A stretch of 64,000 nt of DNA from Bradyrhizobium glycinis. GTDB taxonomy: Bacteria > Pseudomonadota > Alphaproteobacteria > Rhizobiales > Xanthobacteraceae. The notes below the pieces were generated by a model. That model did not search any database, was not told where the DNA came from, and saw only the letters and a list, made by a program, of their open reading frames with translations. Numbering within the stretch: position 1 is the first letter of the stretch; each line of letters begins with the position of its first letter. The position numbers were made by a program, and so were the translations under genes. The stretch covers positions 83,655-147,654 of the forward strand of contig NZ_JACCHQ010000021.1 of assembly GCF_016031655.1 (NCBI RefSeq). Direction: 5' to 3'. Of the stretch, positions 1 to 9,520 are shown in pieces.

Positions 1-118
1 AGGTCCGGGCTCCCGGCTCTTAAGATCCGACAAGGCTGTTTCTCGGGATGTATAGAGAGTGCGCCGAATTTCAGCAGCCTGGAGCGCACGCACGCCTGAA
101 GAGGGAACGGAGAGCGAC

Positions 119-1405
119 ATGAAGCAGCAGATCGTGCCTCCTGAAGGTGGTCGCTCGAAGGGCCACTTTCGGAACACCGCGTACGTCATCAACAAGAGCA
201 GGTCATTTTTTGATGCAGCTCACACCGCTGGTCTCATGGCTGTTCAAGGACGTTCTACGACCGGACGCGCATTTGCGTTAGGCACCGGTCCACTTGATGA
301 TCGGCGGGAGATAATTGATTTTGTGCGGTGTTCCTATCTGGGGCTGGACAATCATCCTATGATCGTGGCTGGCGCAATCGATGCGATCGAGGCGCATCGA
401 TCATTGCACTGGTCTTGCGCTCGAACCCGACTCAACTTCGATTTGCTGGCAGAGCTCGAGGCCAATCTGTCGGAAATGTTCGGCGCGCGGGTGATCGCCT
501 TTTCAACCGTCATGCTCGCTAATCTCGGAGCCATGCCCATTCTAGCCTCTGGCATGTTGACAGGAGGCGCGAAGCCGGTTGTCGTGTTTGATCGTAACGC
601 GCACCTCTCGCTTGCGTATCACAAGCCAGTCGTTGCGGACGAAACGCGAGTGGAAACCATTGCGCACAATGATATTGAGGCTCTTGAAGCCTTGTGCCGC
701 AAACACCCGGTAGTTGCCTATGTTTGCGATGGTGTTTATTCGATGGGCGGAAACGCGCCCATCAAGGAGCTGCGCGAGCTCCAGGAACGTTATAAGCTCT
801 TTTTGTATATTGACGATGCTCACGGCATATCGCTGTTCGGACGCCATGGGGAAGGATTTGCGCGCACTCAGTTCCCCGAAGCTTTGGGCGATCGCACGAT
901 CATCGCAGCCTCGCTCGCCAAGGGATTCGGAGCATCGGGCGGCATGTTGATGCTAGGAACGGCCGAGCAGGAAGCTCTGTTTCGACGTTACTCTATTCCC
1001 TATGCATTCTCGGTGGCTCCCAATTTGGCAGCAGTTGGTGCGGCGCTGGGCTCGTGTAAGATCCACCGCTCGGCAGAACTCGGCGAGCGTCAGAAGCAGT
1101 TGGGGCAACGCATCAAGGTGTTTGACGATCGTGTAGCGACGGTCGAGCAAGGGAGTTCACTTCCAATCAGGATGGTTTCTATTGGATCGGAGGGCGAGGC
1201 TATTGCAGTGGCACGAGAGCTTCTGAACGCTGGCTTTTACACCTCCGTCATCTTCTTTCCGACTGTTGCCCAAGGAAACGCAGGCGTTCGAGTGTGTGTT
1301 ACGGCAGATCATGAGGTTGGCGACATAGAACGGCTGTGTGACTGCATTCTGGAGAGAGTACCAAAGGCCATTGTCGACAAAGCAGAAAGGACCGTGGCGC
1401 AATGA
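119..1405 (+). CDS. PLP-dependent alpha-oxoamine synthase family enzyme
   Basis: A 428-residue fold-type I PLP enzyme of the family containing 8-amino-7-oxononanoate synthase, 5-aminolevulinate synthase, 2-amino-3-ketobutyrate CoA ligase and the quorum-signal synthase CqsA. These condense an acyl-CoA or acyl-ACP with an amino acid. The PLP-binding lysine is visible in SLAKGFGASGG (Lys268) and the cofactor-contacting motif IDDAHGISLFG lies at 231-241. The N-terminal YLGLDNHP is family-typical. The ATG at 119 is preferred to an in-frame GTG at 59 because GGAG lies just upstream. Its stop overlaps the ATG of a 59-codon ORF, which in turn overlaps an SDR, so the three look like one transcript. 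No bioBFDA genes are nearby, so a secondary-metabolite or signal role is as likely as biotin synthesis. Family assignment is firm; substrate is unknown. Confidence 0.85.
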   Translation: MKQQIVPPEGGRSKGHFRNTAYVINKSRSFFDAAHTAGLMAVQGRSTTGRAFALGTGPLDDRREIIDFVRCSYLGLDNHPMIVAGAIDAIEAHRSLHWSCARTRLNFDLLAELEANLSEMFGARVIAFSTVMLANLGAMPILASGMLTGGAKPVVVFDRNAHLSLAYHKPVVADETRVETIAHNDIEALEALCRKHPVVAYVCDGVYSMGGNAPIKELRELQERYKLFLYIDDAHGISLFGRHGEGFARTQFPEALGDRTIIAASLAKGFGASGGMLMLGTAEQEALFRRYSIPYAFSVAPNLAAVGAALGSCKIHRSAELGERQKQLGQRIKVFDDRVATVEQGSSLPIRMVSIGSEGEAIAVARELLNAGFYTSVIFFPTVAQGNAGVRVCVTADHEVGDIERLCDCILERVPKAIVDKAERTVAQ

Positions 1406-1581
1406 TAGGGTCGCTCGTCGGCAGGGAGGCCACGAAGCAGGCGGCCGCGACTGAGGTGCCTGTGGCGACGCAGAAGATAAGCGATCATTTAGCTGTGCAC
1501 ACTGTGTTTCTCTTCCAAGGCCATCTCCCCCTCGCTGAGCGCGACGGAAGGCGCTCCTTTCGACCGTCTGAACCATGGTAA
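1402..1581 (+). CDS. Small overlapping ORF, 59 codons, unknown function
   Basis: This short frame fills the gap between the oxoamine synthase and the SDR exactly. Its ATG shares bases with the upstream stop (ATGA arrangement at 1402-1405) and its TAA at 1579-1581 lies 7 bases inside the SDR start. AAAGGA lies about ten bases upstream. The product begins MIGSLVGREATKQAAAT and has no membrane segment, cysteine pair or domain that I recognise. The double overlap is typical of translational coupling, but a frame this short could stay open by chance and there is no homology evidence. Confidence 0.35.
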   Translation: MIGSLVGREATKQAAATEVPVATQKISDHLAVHTVFLFQGHLPLAERDGRRSFRPSEPW

Positions 1582-2357
1582 CAGGAAAGCTAAGAAAAGG
1601 TGATCCGGGCGTTGTCCTCGTGACTGGAGGAGCACGCGGCATCGGAATTGAGATCGTGCGACGGTTCTTGACGGATGGCTATCGAGTGGCCTTCGTGGCG
1701 ACACAGACGAAGAACGTGCAGCATGCGCTCGAAAGTCTTAGCTATTCGGAAGATCTCCTCTGTGCGGGGGTCGTTGACGTCACTCAGGAAACTGAGGTGA
1801 CCCGTTTTGTTGACCAGATCCGGCGAAGGTGGGGCGAAATCACGGCTTTGGTAAACAATGCCGGAATCTCTCCAAAGCGTGTGGACCAGAACGTTCCCTG
1901 GCTTTCGCAAATGTCGACTCAAGAATGGGCAAGAGTCATTGATGTCAATCTGAGTGGCCCGTTCTTTCTAATACGTCTCTTAGCGCCCTCAATGATTTCA
2001 AAGGGCTATGGGCGCATCGTTAACGTCGGGTCTCTGGCGGGCCGTGCCGTGCCGATGATCGCAGGTCCGCATTATGCTGCATCGAAAGCGGGATTGGTCG
2101 GGTTAACCCGCGCTGCTGCACGTGATCTCGCTCCATACGGTGTTACGGTCAATTGCATCGCCCCGGGTCGGATTCTTAGTGATCTAACTGGACCGCCAGA
2201 GGCGGCGGTGAATCGTTCCGCCCTCAGCCGCATTCCTGTCGGTCGTCTTGGAAAACCCGAAGAGGTGGCGGACCTCGTTGCCTTTCTTGCGTCACCGGGG
2301 GCGGGCTTTATTACGGGTGCGACGATCGATATCACGGGTGGCGAGTTCGCTGCCTAG
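1575..2357 (+). CDS. SDR-family oxidoreductase (FabG-like)
   Basis: A 260-residue classical short-chain dehydrogenase/reductase that oxidises or reduces a hydroxyl/carbonyl group with NAD(P)(H). The dinucleotide motif TGGARGIG is at 17-24, NNAG at 94-97, and the catalytic Ser153, Tyr167 and Lys171 (YAASK) are all present. The C-terminus GATIDITGGEF is family-typical. It follows the oxoamine synthase and the small overlapping ORF, so reduction of the aminoketone made by the first enzyme is a reasonable guess. The start used is the ATG overlapping the small ORF; the Shine-Dalgarno there is weak, consistent with coupled translation. Substrate cannot be assigned. Confidence 0.85.
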   Translation: MVTGKLRKGDPGVVLVTGGARGIGIEIVRRFLTDGYRVAFVATQTKNVQHALESLSYSEDLLCAGVVDVTQETEVTRFVDQIRRRWGEITALVNNAGISPKRVDQNVPWLSQMSTQEWARVIDVNLSGPFFLIRLLAPSMISKGYGRIVNVGSLAGRAVPMIAGPHYAASKAGLVGLTRAAARDLAPYGVTVNCIAPGRILSDLTGPPEAAVNRSALSRIPVGRLGKPEEVADLVAFLASPGAGFITGATIDITGGEFAA

Positions 2358-3328
2358 CTGATGAGCGTCGTTACGGCGCAATAGCGTTCTTCATGCCCTA
2401 GATTGAGTTCGGATGGGATCAGCCACGAAAAATAGTCTACAAAGATGCAAGCACCACACTTCTGCGGTCGCTGACGTCGTCGACTTGGCCGTGCCATGCT
2501 TTCCAGAAGGGAAAGCCGTACTTGGAACAGCGGTGAATACGTTAGAAAGACGACAGCTTGATCGCTGCGCGTGGTGGAGATGCATTGGCGATGACGTGCT
2601 GCTGCGTCCCACTTGTGTAACATCTTCCAATTTAGCGAAGACCGACATGGAGCTGTCCGGAGCCCTCAACGCGACATTCCTGTCCGGTAGAGCGCACAAT
2701 GCTGGAGCTCCGACACAAGCCTCGCGCCATTCGGATGCAGAAATTGCCTGGTGGAACTCCGTCGCTGAAGTCCGGCATCGGAGTCGAGATGATGGTGCTA
2801 TTTTATGGTTCGGCATACGAGCGCCTGCACCCCAATGACGCAAGCGGGCTGTGATCGAGCGAGTAAGCGTAGGGGCCATTCACGACTGTTCCCAGCACTC
2901 TCGAACTGCTGATGAAGAGTGTCAGCGCGTTCATATGCAGAACGTGTCGGGACATCTCGTCTGTGTAGCGCGGCCTGTGTCCCAATCTCCCACAGCGGCG
3001 GGTTCTGATGGCGCAGGGGGAGCGGACGGCGCATTTCGTGGCTCAGAATCGGCCCGCATACCCTCTAGCTGCGCTTTCTCGCCGCTTGGGATAGATCCCG
3101 TCGAAAGCGTCTCCTGTCGTGTCGAAGTGAAATTGTTCGAGACATTGCGCAGCGGCACGGTCTTTGCTGGTCCCATGGAGCTTCTGTTCAGCAGGTCGGT
3201 AGAGAATCAACGAAGGCGAGCAGGTTGATCAGAAGACATGCATCGCGAAAGTCATGTGTCAGCTCTCAGTGCTTAAGGGCACTGCGTCCGCAGGCTAATA
3301 AGTTCCAAAGCATATATGGCTGAAGAGA
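2358..3328. other. Gene-free stretch before the CoA-transferase gene
   Basis: Open frames on both strands here are short, mutually overlapping and resemble no family I know. A 6-bp inverted repeat (CAGTGC, six bases, GCACTG) at 3267-3284 lies about 45 bases upstream of the CoA-transferase start and could be an operator, but arms this short occur by chance. Confidence 0.5.
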
Positions 3329-5794
3329 ATGAAGCCAACCAAAGAGGCGTTGTCGCAGTTGCGAGTGGTCGAAATTGGTAGCTCAGCTGCGACAAGCTAT
3401 TGTGCACGGCTGTTTGCCGACTTCGGCGCCGAGGTTTGGAAGGTCGAGCCGCCGACCGGCGATCCACTTCGTTCGAGCGCTCCGTTGACCCCAGGTGGCC
3501 AAAGCGCGTGGTTCGGCTTCCTGAACTTCAACAAGTCAAGTATCGTCATCGACGCTGCCGACCCAGGAGCGGTCGAGCGCCTGACACTGTTGATTGATGA
3601 TTGCGACATTCTGGTCGATGGCCGTGATGTCGATGGCGCGAACTGCCCGCCCGTTGATGTCACCGCAATCCGACAGCGGCGACCTGCGTTGATCTACCTG
3701 GATGTGAGCTGGTTCGGCCAGGACGGGCCCTATGCTGAATTCACCGCGAGCGACTCGATCGTTCGCGCCCTTGCCGGTCTCATCAAGCTGGTTGGACCAG
3801 TCGAAGGACCTCCTTTGCACGCACCGGATTTCCAGACCGGTATCCTGGCGGGTCTATGGGGCTTTATCGCAGCTGCCTCGTCAGTGTTTGCGCGAATGCA
3901 GAGTAGAGCAGGTCGCTCGTACTCGCTCAGCATCTTCGAAGCATGTATCTCGCTCAGCGAGTATCAGCTATTTGAAGCATTTCAGCGCGGCGACGTGATG
4001 CGCCGGATCGGCATCAATCGCTTCTGGCCGAATTTTCCAGTAGGCATCTATGAAACAAAAAAAGGGTGGCTCGGCGTCACAACAATAACCCCATCCCAGT
4101 GGCGTGCGTTCTGCGACATGCTCGGCCTTCCTCAATTGCGTGACGATCCGGCTCTAGTGCTCGGTGCCGACCGTCTGAACCATATGGAGCAGATCGAGCG
4201 ACTGCTCATCCCAAGGCTCAGAAAGCGGACCGCGCAGCAGTGGTTTGCCGAGGGACTAAAGCGCAAGATCCCGATCGTACCGGTGCCAGAGATGTCCGAT
4301 CTTCTCCAGGATAAGGAGAAGATCGAGCGTAGTGCAATCGTCCCAATTCTGCTCGGCAAGGAAAGAGCGCTGACGGCTGGCTCGATGCAGCGGCTGACAT
4401 TGACACCGCCGCGCCGGGGCGGAAAGGTTCCGTATCCCGGCGAGCGGCAGGCTCTGACGAATGGCCGGTCGAACTCCGCAACAGGCGTGTCGATGTTGGT
4501 CGACTGCAGCAGTGCAGCCGAACAACCTTTGCTGAGAACGCGCGTCATTGACTTTTCCATGGGCTGGGCTGGCCCGTTGTGTACGCGGACCCTTGCTGAC
4601 CTCGGTGCGGACGTGATCAAGATCGAGGCGATCCAGTACCCGGACTGGTGGCGCGGTGTCGATCGCCGGCCTGAATACGTAAACCGTCAGATGTACGAGA
4701 AGACGCTGCGCTTCTGCATGATGAACCGAAACAAGCGCGGCATCACACTCGATCTGACCAGTCCCGAGGGCCTCACCCTTGCTAAGCGGCTGATAGCGGG
4801 CGCCGACATTGTTGTCGACAATTATTCGGTGGATGTGCTGCCAAAGCTTGGGCTTGGTTACGAAGTACTGAGAATGATCAACCCGCGCCTCGTGGTGATG
4901 TCCATGTCGGCCTTTGGCAAGAACAGCGCTTTTCGCGATTGCCGGGCATACGGCTCGACGCTGGAGCAGGGCTCGGGGTTGCCGAGCGTGGTCGGAAGTG
5001 CCAATGGGCCGCCGGTAATGAGCCACGTTGCGTTCGGGGATGCTGTAGGCGGTCTGAATGGTTGCGCTGCAGTTCTTGTTGCACTGATCCACGCTCGCGA
5101 GACTGGACAGGGGCAGTTTATCGATCTCGCGCAGATCGAATGCATGATGCCGCTTGCTGCTCCATGGATCATTATCCAATCGCTTTGCGGGACGCCGATA
5201 AGGTACGGCAATCGGCATCCTCAGTTTGTGCCGCACGGCTGCTTCCGGTGCGCCGGAGAAGACGGCTGGATTGCAATAGCTGCGACCGACGCGGGTATGT
5301 GGCAGAGGCTTGCGAGCGTGATCGGCCGAAGAGACTGGGCTGCTGACCCCTCGTTGAAAGTTGCGGACCGCCGCCGTTCAATGGAGGATACGATCGAGAG
5401 GGCAATCGAAGCCTGGACGCGCACACGTGATGCAGATCAGGCGATGTTCCAGCTGCAGGCCGCGAGCATCGCCTCCGGCGTTGTGCGCCTGCCAATCGAC
5501 CTGCTAAAGGATCCGCAACTGAGATATCGTTCATTCTTTCAGGACGTTGAACGCGCTTTCATCGGTCTGCACCCCCAATCGTCAATCCCGATTCGTGAGG
5601 GGGCACGGCCTCATTCGATCCGCCGAGCGGCGCCGGTTCTGGGAGAACATAATACGGAAATTCTGACCGGCCTTTTAGGGCTCTGCGAGGCGGAAATCGC
5701 TGATCTCAAGAGGAAGGGCATCATCGGGACGAGAATGCTCTCGGAGGAGGAGCTGAGCCAAAGACGAAGCTCTCAAGAAACCTCGACGACATAG
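3329..5794 (+). CDS. Tandem CaiB/BaiF family CoA-transferase (two fused domains)
   Basis: An 821-residue protein made of two complete family III CoA-transferase units, each of which is normally a separate chain of about 400 residues. Unit 1 spans roughly 8-380 and unit 2 roughly 402-810; each begins with the family's conserved opening (LRVVEIGSSAATSYCARLFA and LLRTRVIDFSMGWAGPLCTR). By alignment with AMACR Asp152, the catalytic aspartate is kept in both: Asp167 in HAPDFQTG and Asp571 in AFGDAVGG. The enzymes move CoA between carboxylic acids or racemise 2-methylacyl-CoAs. The family normally works as interlocked dimers, so the fusion may act as a built-in dimer. It is followed 0.7 kb later by an LLM monooxygenase on the same strand. 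Acid substrate unknown. Confidence 0.85.
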   Translation: MKPTKEALSQLRVVEIGSSAATSYCARLFADFGAEVWKVEPPTGDPLRSSAPLTPGGQSAWFGFLNFNKSSIVIDAADPGAVERLTLLIDDCDILVDGRDVDGANCPPVDVTAIRQRRPALIYLDVSWFGQDGPYAEFTASDSIVRALAGLIKLVGPVEGPPLHAPDFQTGILAGLWGFIAAASSVFARMQSRAGRSYSLSIFEACISLSEYQLFEAFQRGDVMRRIGINRFWPNFPVGIYETKKGWLGVTTITPSQWRAFCDMLGLPQLRDDPALVLGADRLNHMEQIERLLIPRLRKRTAQQWFAEGLKRKIPIVPVPEMSDLLQDKEKIERSAIVPILLGKERALTAGSMQRLTLTPPRRGGKVPYPGERQALTNGRSNSATGVSMLVDCSSAAEQPLLRTRVIDFSMGWAGPLCTRTLADLGADVIKIEAIQYPDWWRGVDRRPEYVNRQMYEKTLRFCMMNRNKRGITLDLTSPEGLTLAKRLIAGADIVVDNYSVDVLPKLGLGYEVLRMINPRLVVMSMSAFGKNSAFRDCRAYGSTLEQGSGLPSVVGSANGPPVMSHVAFGDAVGGLNGCAAVLVALIHARETGQGQFIDLAQIECMMPLAAPWIIIQSLCGTPIRYGNRHPQFVPHGCFRCAGEDGWIAIAATDAGMWQRLASVIGRRDWAADPSLKVADRRRSMEDTIERAIEAWTRTRDADQAMFQLQAASIASGVVRLPIDLLKDPQLRYRSFFQDVERAFIGLHPQSSIPIREGARPHSIRRAAPVLGEHNTEILTGLLGLCEAEIADLKRKGIIGTRMLSEEELSQRRSSQETSTT

Positions 5795-5930
5795 CCTCGC
5801 GTTTACGTTTGGCTCTCAGGGAGGCGTGAGGACAAAGTGTATGCTTACACAGTCGCAGATGTAACAGAATTTGCTGGGTCAAGGGAGGACTGGATTGTCT
5901 AATAACTGCGCGATTGCACTTGCATTTGAG

Positions 5931-6296
5931 TCATTGGCGTCGGTTCGAGTCCCAGGCGCTAGATAGAAAATATGTGGAGATCCGCATGCCTTGGCGCGAA
6001 CCGACTGCTACCTTGGCCTGAGGAGCGGGCTCAAAGATCGCCGGTCGTCCTGAGTGGATTAGCTGGCCTACAGTGTAAATGACATCTTGTCGTCCATGAA
6101 CTCGATCGAACGACTTCTGCACGGCGCCGACACTGGTAAGATCGAACGCCTGGAAGTCGGCTGCTATTCGGGGGCAAGGCCATAACGAGATGAAAGTGGC
6201 ACTGAAGTCAACTACCAGTGCTCGCTGTTGCTCCGGATATGTACCCGTGTCATTTATACTTTCGACGTCTGCTGCAAAAGAGCGAGACTGCTGCAA
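5931..6296 (-). pseudogene. Possible remnant of an SDR gene
   Basis: This lies in the otherwise empty 5795-6501 interval. The minus strand reads AFDLTSVGAVQKSFDRVHGR followed by DVIYTVGQLIHSG, which resembles the stretch leading to the NNAG motif in short-chain dehydrogenases. The glycine-rich N-terminus and the Tyr-x3-Lys site are missing and the flanks do not continue the match. It may be a decayed SDR, of which the window has many, but the resemblance is weak. The rest of the interval shows nothing recognisable. Confidence 0.25.
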
Positions 6297-6501
6297 AATA
6301 GCTTTGCGCGAAGGCTAAGCTGAAGGAATAGCGCTTGCACAGCGAGTTGTAATCTGTTCCGAACGGAGCCTTCCTTCGGCTGCTTTGTTGCCGCCTGCTG
6401 CTCTGAAAGAACATGGCGCGGTGTTTAGGTCGTAGAATGTGGGTTTTCGACCGATGGCCCGGTCGCTCTAACATAAGAGGCGTTTGAGAGAGGAGTACGG
6501 C

Positions 6502-7845
6502 ATGGCACGTAATGGTCAAATGGCGCTCGGACTATACGTCTTACAGGCTGGATACATCGAGGGCGCTTGGCGCGATCCAAGCGTGCCGGTGACTGGCGGA
6601 GTCGAGATCGACCATTATGCGCACCTTGCGGCGCTTGCCGAAAGCGCGGCATTTCACTTCGTGTTTCTTCCAGATAGCCCAAGTGTCGTCGAACGAGACA
6701 ATGCAAACATAGCGCGGGCAGGCCGAAACGATACGTTTGAGCCGATCACCCTGTTGTCGGCTCTTTCATCAAAAATAAAAAATATCGGCTTCGTTGCAAC
6801 GGCGACCACGACGTATCACCAGCCGTATCATCTCGCACGTATGATTGCTTCCCTTGACCACCTCTCGCACGGGCGTGCCGCTTGGAATATCGTTACCTCC
6901 GGAAATAAGTTCGAAGGGGCGAATTTTGGTGATGAGGAAATTCCAGAGCATGACGCGCGATATGAGCGAGCTAGAGAGTTCGTAGGCGTCATGAAGGGGC
7001 TTTGGGATACATGGGAAGACGACGCCTTCGTTCGTGACAAGCAAAATGGGATCTTCGCCGACACGAGGAAGCTGCACTTCCTCAATCACCGTGGAACCTA
7101 TTTCTCGGTCAGAGGCCCACTGAATATCGCACGGCCGCCCCAAGGCTACCCTGTACTCGTCCAGGCTGGCTCATCCGAGGCCGGAGTCAGATTCGCTGCA
7201 GAATTTGCCGAAGTTGTGTTCACCGCCCAGCCTTTGCTTGAAAGCGGTAAGCAGTACTACGCAGATCTAAAGGAGAAGGCTCGCGGGCTGGGGCGCGAAG
7301 GCAATCAGATATTGGTGATGCCGGGCATTGTTCCGATTGTTGGGAGGACCAAGCAGGAGGCCTCCGACAAGCTTAAGAAACTGCAGTCCTATACAGATAC
7401 AGACGTCATGATGGAGACGGCAGATCGGTGGCTGGGCTTCGTCACCGACCTGCGTGCGATCAATTTGGACTCGTTAGTTCCGGCCACTTTGCCGGAGACG
7501 AATTTCATTCAGAGCCGCCAGAAGGTGCTCCTCGAGCTAGCTGCACGCCAAGGAATGACCTGGAGACAGCTGATCCGCTCGATATCGGATTCGCGCGGAC
7601 ATCTAATGGTGGTCGGGACGCCTGATGAGATAGCCGACATCATGATCAACGCCTTCGATCAATATGCGGCCGATGGATTCAACCTCATTCCCGCGATCGT
7701 TACGAGCGGGCTCAAAGATTTTGTGGAGTTCGTAGTTCCTGAACTGCGCCGACGCGGTAAGTTTAGGTCCGAAAGCTCCGGGCAGACTCTTAGAGAAAAC
7801 CTCGGGCTCAAGCGGCCACACAATCAGTTTACACGAGCGGCGTAA
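6502..7845 (+). CDS. LLM-class flavin-dependent monooxygenase (NtaA/SnaA/DszA type)
   Basis: A 447-residue TIM-barrel flavin monooxygenase of the nitrilotriacetate/dibenzothiophene-sulfone/pristinamycin monooxygenase group. These use FMNH2 supplied by a separate reductase to hydroxylate or cleave their substrate. Seen are FEPITLLSALSS, IGFVATATTTYHQPYHLAR, the conserved GRAAWNIVTS segment, and PVLVQAGSSEAG, all characteristic of the group. The ATG at 6502 is chosen over an in-frame TTG at 6484 because GAGAGGAG sits correctly upstream. No flavin reductase gene lies nearby, so it must borrow one. The neighbouring CoA-transferase suggests a catabolic role; substrate is not predictable. Confidence 0.88.
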   Translation: MARNGQMALGLYVLQAGYIEGAWRDPSVPVTGGVEIDHYAHLAALAESAAFHFVFLPDSPSVVERDNANIARAGRNDTFEPITLLSALSSKIKNIGFVATATTTYHQPYHLARMIASLDHLSHGRAAWNIVTSGNKFEGANFGDEEIPEHDARYERAREFVGVMKGLWDTWEDDAFVRDKQNGIFADTRKLHFLNHRGTYFSVRGPLNIARPPQGYPVLVQAGSSEAGVRFAAEFAEVVFTAQPLLESGKQYYADLKEKARGLGREGNQILVMPGIVPIVGRTKQEASDKLKKLQSYTDTDVMMETADRWLGFVTDLRAINLDSLVPATLPETNFIQSRQKVLLELAARQGMTWRQLIRSISDSRGHLMVVGTPDEIADIMINAFDQYAADGFNLIPAIVTSGLKDFVEFVVPELRRRGKFRSESSGQTLRENLGLKRPHNQFTRAA

Positions 7846-8023
7846 GCCATGCTTTGACTAGTCGAAGGCAGAGCGCGCTGAGCGCTGTTTAAGCGGAACC
7901 GTGCTGATGCGGCATAGCTGGAGCCGGAGGTCGGAATCGCCGCCGCAGGTTCGAAGCGGGCACGTGAGGCTCTCCGGCTCGTCTGCGCCCGTGGTTAGCT
8001 ACAAACGTGGCTCTCTGGAACAG

Positions 8024-8305
8024 TTACTTCCTATCCCGGCACTGGCGGGCCGGCTTGCGTCCTGTAGACATCGGCTTGGGGGGCATTGCACCCTTGGCCG
8101 GCTCAGCGAACAATTCGGACAAGTGAATACCTAAAGTCGCGGCGATACGGTCCAAAAGATCAATGGTTGGGTTCTCTTTCTTCCGCTCAATGCGCCCCAT
8201 ATGTGAGCGGTCGATCCCGGCATCATAGGCCAATTGCTCTTGCGGAATGCCGCGCTCTACGCGGATCCGGCGCACATTCCAGGCCACAAGCGCACGAGCG
8301 TTCAT
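8024..8305 (-). CDS. XRE-family helix-turn-helix regulator
   Basis: A 93-residue protein that is almost entirely a lambda-Cro/C1-type DNA-binding domain. The helix-turn-helix lies at about 10-65: NVRRIRVERGIPQEQLAYDA, then GIDRSHMGRIERKKENPT and LDRIAATLGIHLSELF. No sensor domain is attached. The ATG at 8305 is used; an in-frame TTG lies two codons upstream. It is convergent with the LLM monooxygenase gene and next to IS debris, so whether it controls the neighbours or is a stray is open. Confidence 0.8.
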   Translation of the reverse strand: MNARALVAWNVRRIRVERGIPQEQLAYDAGIDRSHMGRIERKKENPTIDLLDRIAATLGIHLSELFAEPAKGAMPPKPMSTGRKPARQCRDRK

Positions 8306-8499
8306 GCGCAAAGGAAGCCATTCAGACGATTATGAAACCACAGGGTATAGCCACACTATTACGTAAGCTAACACCCAGGCATTTGGCTCTCCTAGCACTG
8401 TTGCTTCCAGGAAGCAGGGCACCGTGAGATGAAGATCTCGTGGAGGCATCAGGCGCGCTCACGGCGCGAGAGCTCGCTACGGGCGGGAGAGCAAAATGG

Positions 8500-8523
8500 C
8501 CGCAGAGGTCCTGCGGCTTTTTC
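8500..8523 (+). terminator. Rho-independent terminator-like hairpin
   Basis: CCGCAG, five bases, CTGCGG, then CTTTTTC: a 6-bp GC stem followed by five T. It abuts the left end of the IS66 remnant, whose GTAAGCG terminus begins at 8524. It could end plus-strand transcripts or simply mark where the IS66 inserted next to an older terminator. Confidence 0.5.
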
Positions 8524-9520
8524 GTAAGCGTCGTTCTCAGGCCGCGGCTTTGAGGGCTTGAGCGCGGTAGGCCCAGGGCAATAGCTGGTCGATGTCGCGG
8601 TTTGGATGCCCGTTGACGATTCTGGTCAGGACGTCGGTGAGATAGGCGAGCGGATCGACGTCGTTGAGCTTGCAAGTCTCGAGCAGGGTTGCGACGACGG
8701 CCCAATGTTCGGCGCCCCCGTCGGATCCGGCAAACAGCGCGTTCTTGCGAATGAGCTTGATGCCACGGATTGATCGTTCGAACCTATTGTTGTCGAGTTC
8801 GATGCGGCCGTCATCGATGAAGCGCGTTAAGCCTTGCCAGCGCGAGAGGGAATAGCGGATGGCCTCGGCGAGCTTGATCTTCTGGCTGATGAGAGCCAGC
8901 TTAGCGGGCAGCCATACCTCAAAGGCATCGGCCAGTGGTCGGCTCTTCTGCTGCCGCACGAGGCGACGCTCCTCCGCGCTGCGGCCGCGGATCTCCTTCT
9001 CGATCGCATAGAAACGCGGCGATGTGCTTCAGCGCCTCGCTCGCGATTGGAGCGGGGCCGGCTGTCGCGAGTTCGTAGAAGTTGCGCCGCATGTGCACCC
9101 AGCAGAAGGCGAGCTCGACCTCGCCACGCTGGGCAAGCTTTGGATAGGCGTTGTAAACGCACTTGAAGCCGGCAAGATGGCTGAACAGCTGCTCGGCTTT
9201 GCGGTCGGGTGCATAAACATAGGCGATGCCGGGCGGTCGAGGCCGCCCCAAGGCCTCTCGTCGGCGGCATAGGCCCAGAGCTGACCGGTCTTGGTGCGCC
9301 CTCGACCGGGATCGAGCACCGGCACCGTCGTCTCGTCGGCGAACAGCTTGGACCTCTCGCGAAGGCCGTGAGAAGGCGCTCATGCAGCGGGCGCAGATGG
9401 AAGGCAGCATGCCTAACCCAGTCCGCCAACGTCGATCGATCGAGAGTGATGCCCTGGCGGGCATAGATCTGGGCCTGCCGGTAGAGCGGCAGATGATCGG
9501 CGTATTTGGACACCGTTCAA
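8524..9520 (-). mobile_element. IS66-family element remnant, tnpC broken and truncated
   Basis: The left terminus GTAAGCGTCGTT matches the usual IS66 end. Reading leftward, the minus strand carries IS66 TnpC in pieces. PLYRQAQIYARQGITLDRST lies near 9490; VLDPGRGRTKTGQLWAYAAD near 9310; FCWVHMRRNFYELATAGPAP near 9090; and a C-terminal block from 8959 to 8537 with RFIDDGRIELDNNRFERSI and the typical end DQLLPWAY. The pieces lie in at least three frames, so frameshifts have destroyed it. The N-terminal zinc-finger part, tnpA, tnpB and the right end are missing. Confidence 0.88.

Noticed and set aside
3806..3960. Loss of the catalytic aspartate in the first CoA-transferase unit
   Set aside because: I first aligned the wrong Asp (SLSIFEA segment). 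By comparison with AMACR Asp152 the catalytic residue is Asp167 in HAPDFQTG and is present.
4256..5236. 326-codon minus-strand frame opposite the CoA-transferase gene
   Set aside because: It is the antisense shadow of a GC-rich conserved gene and matches no family.
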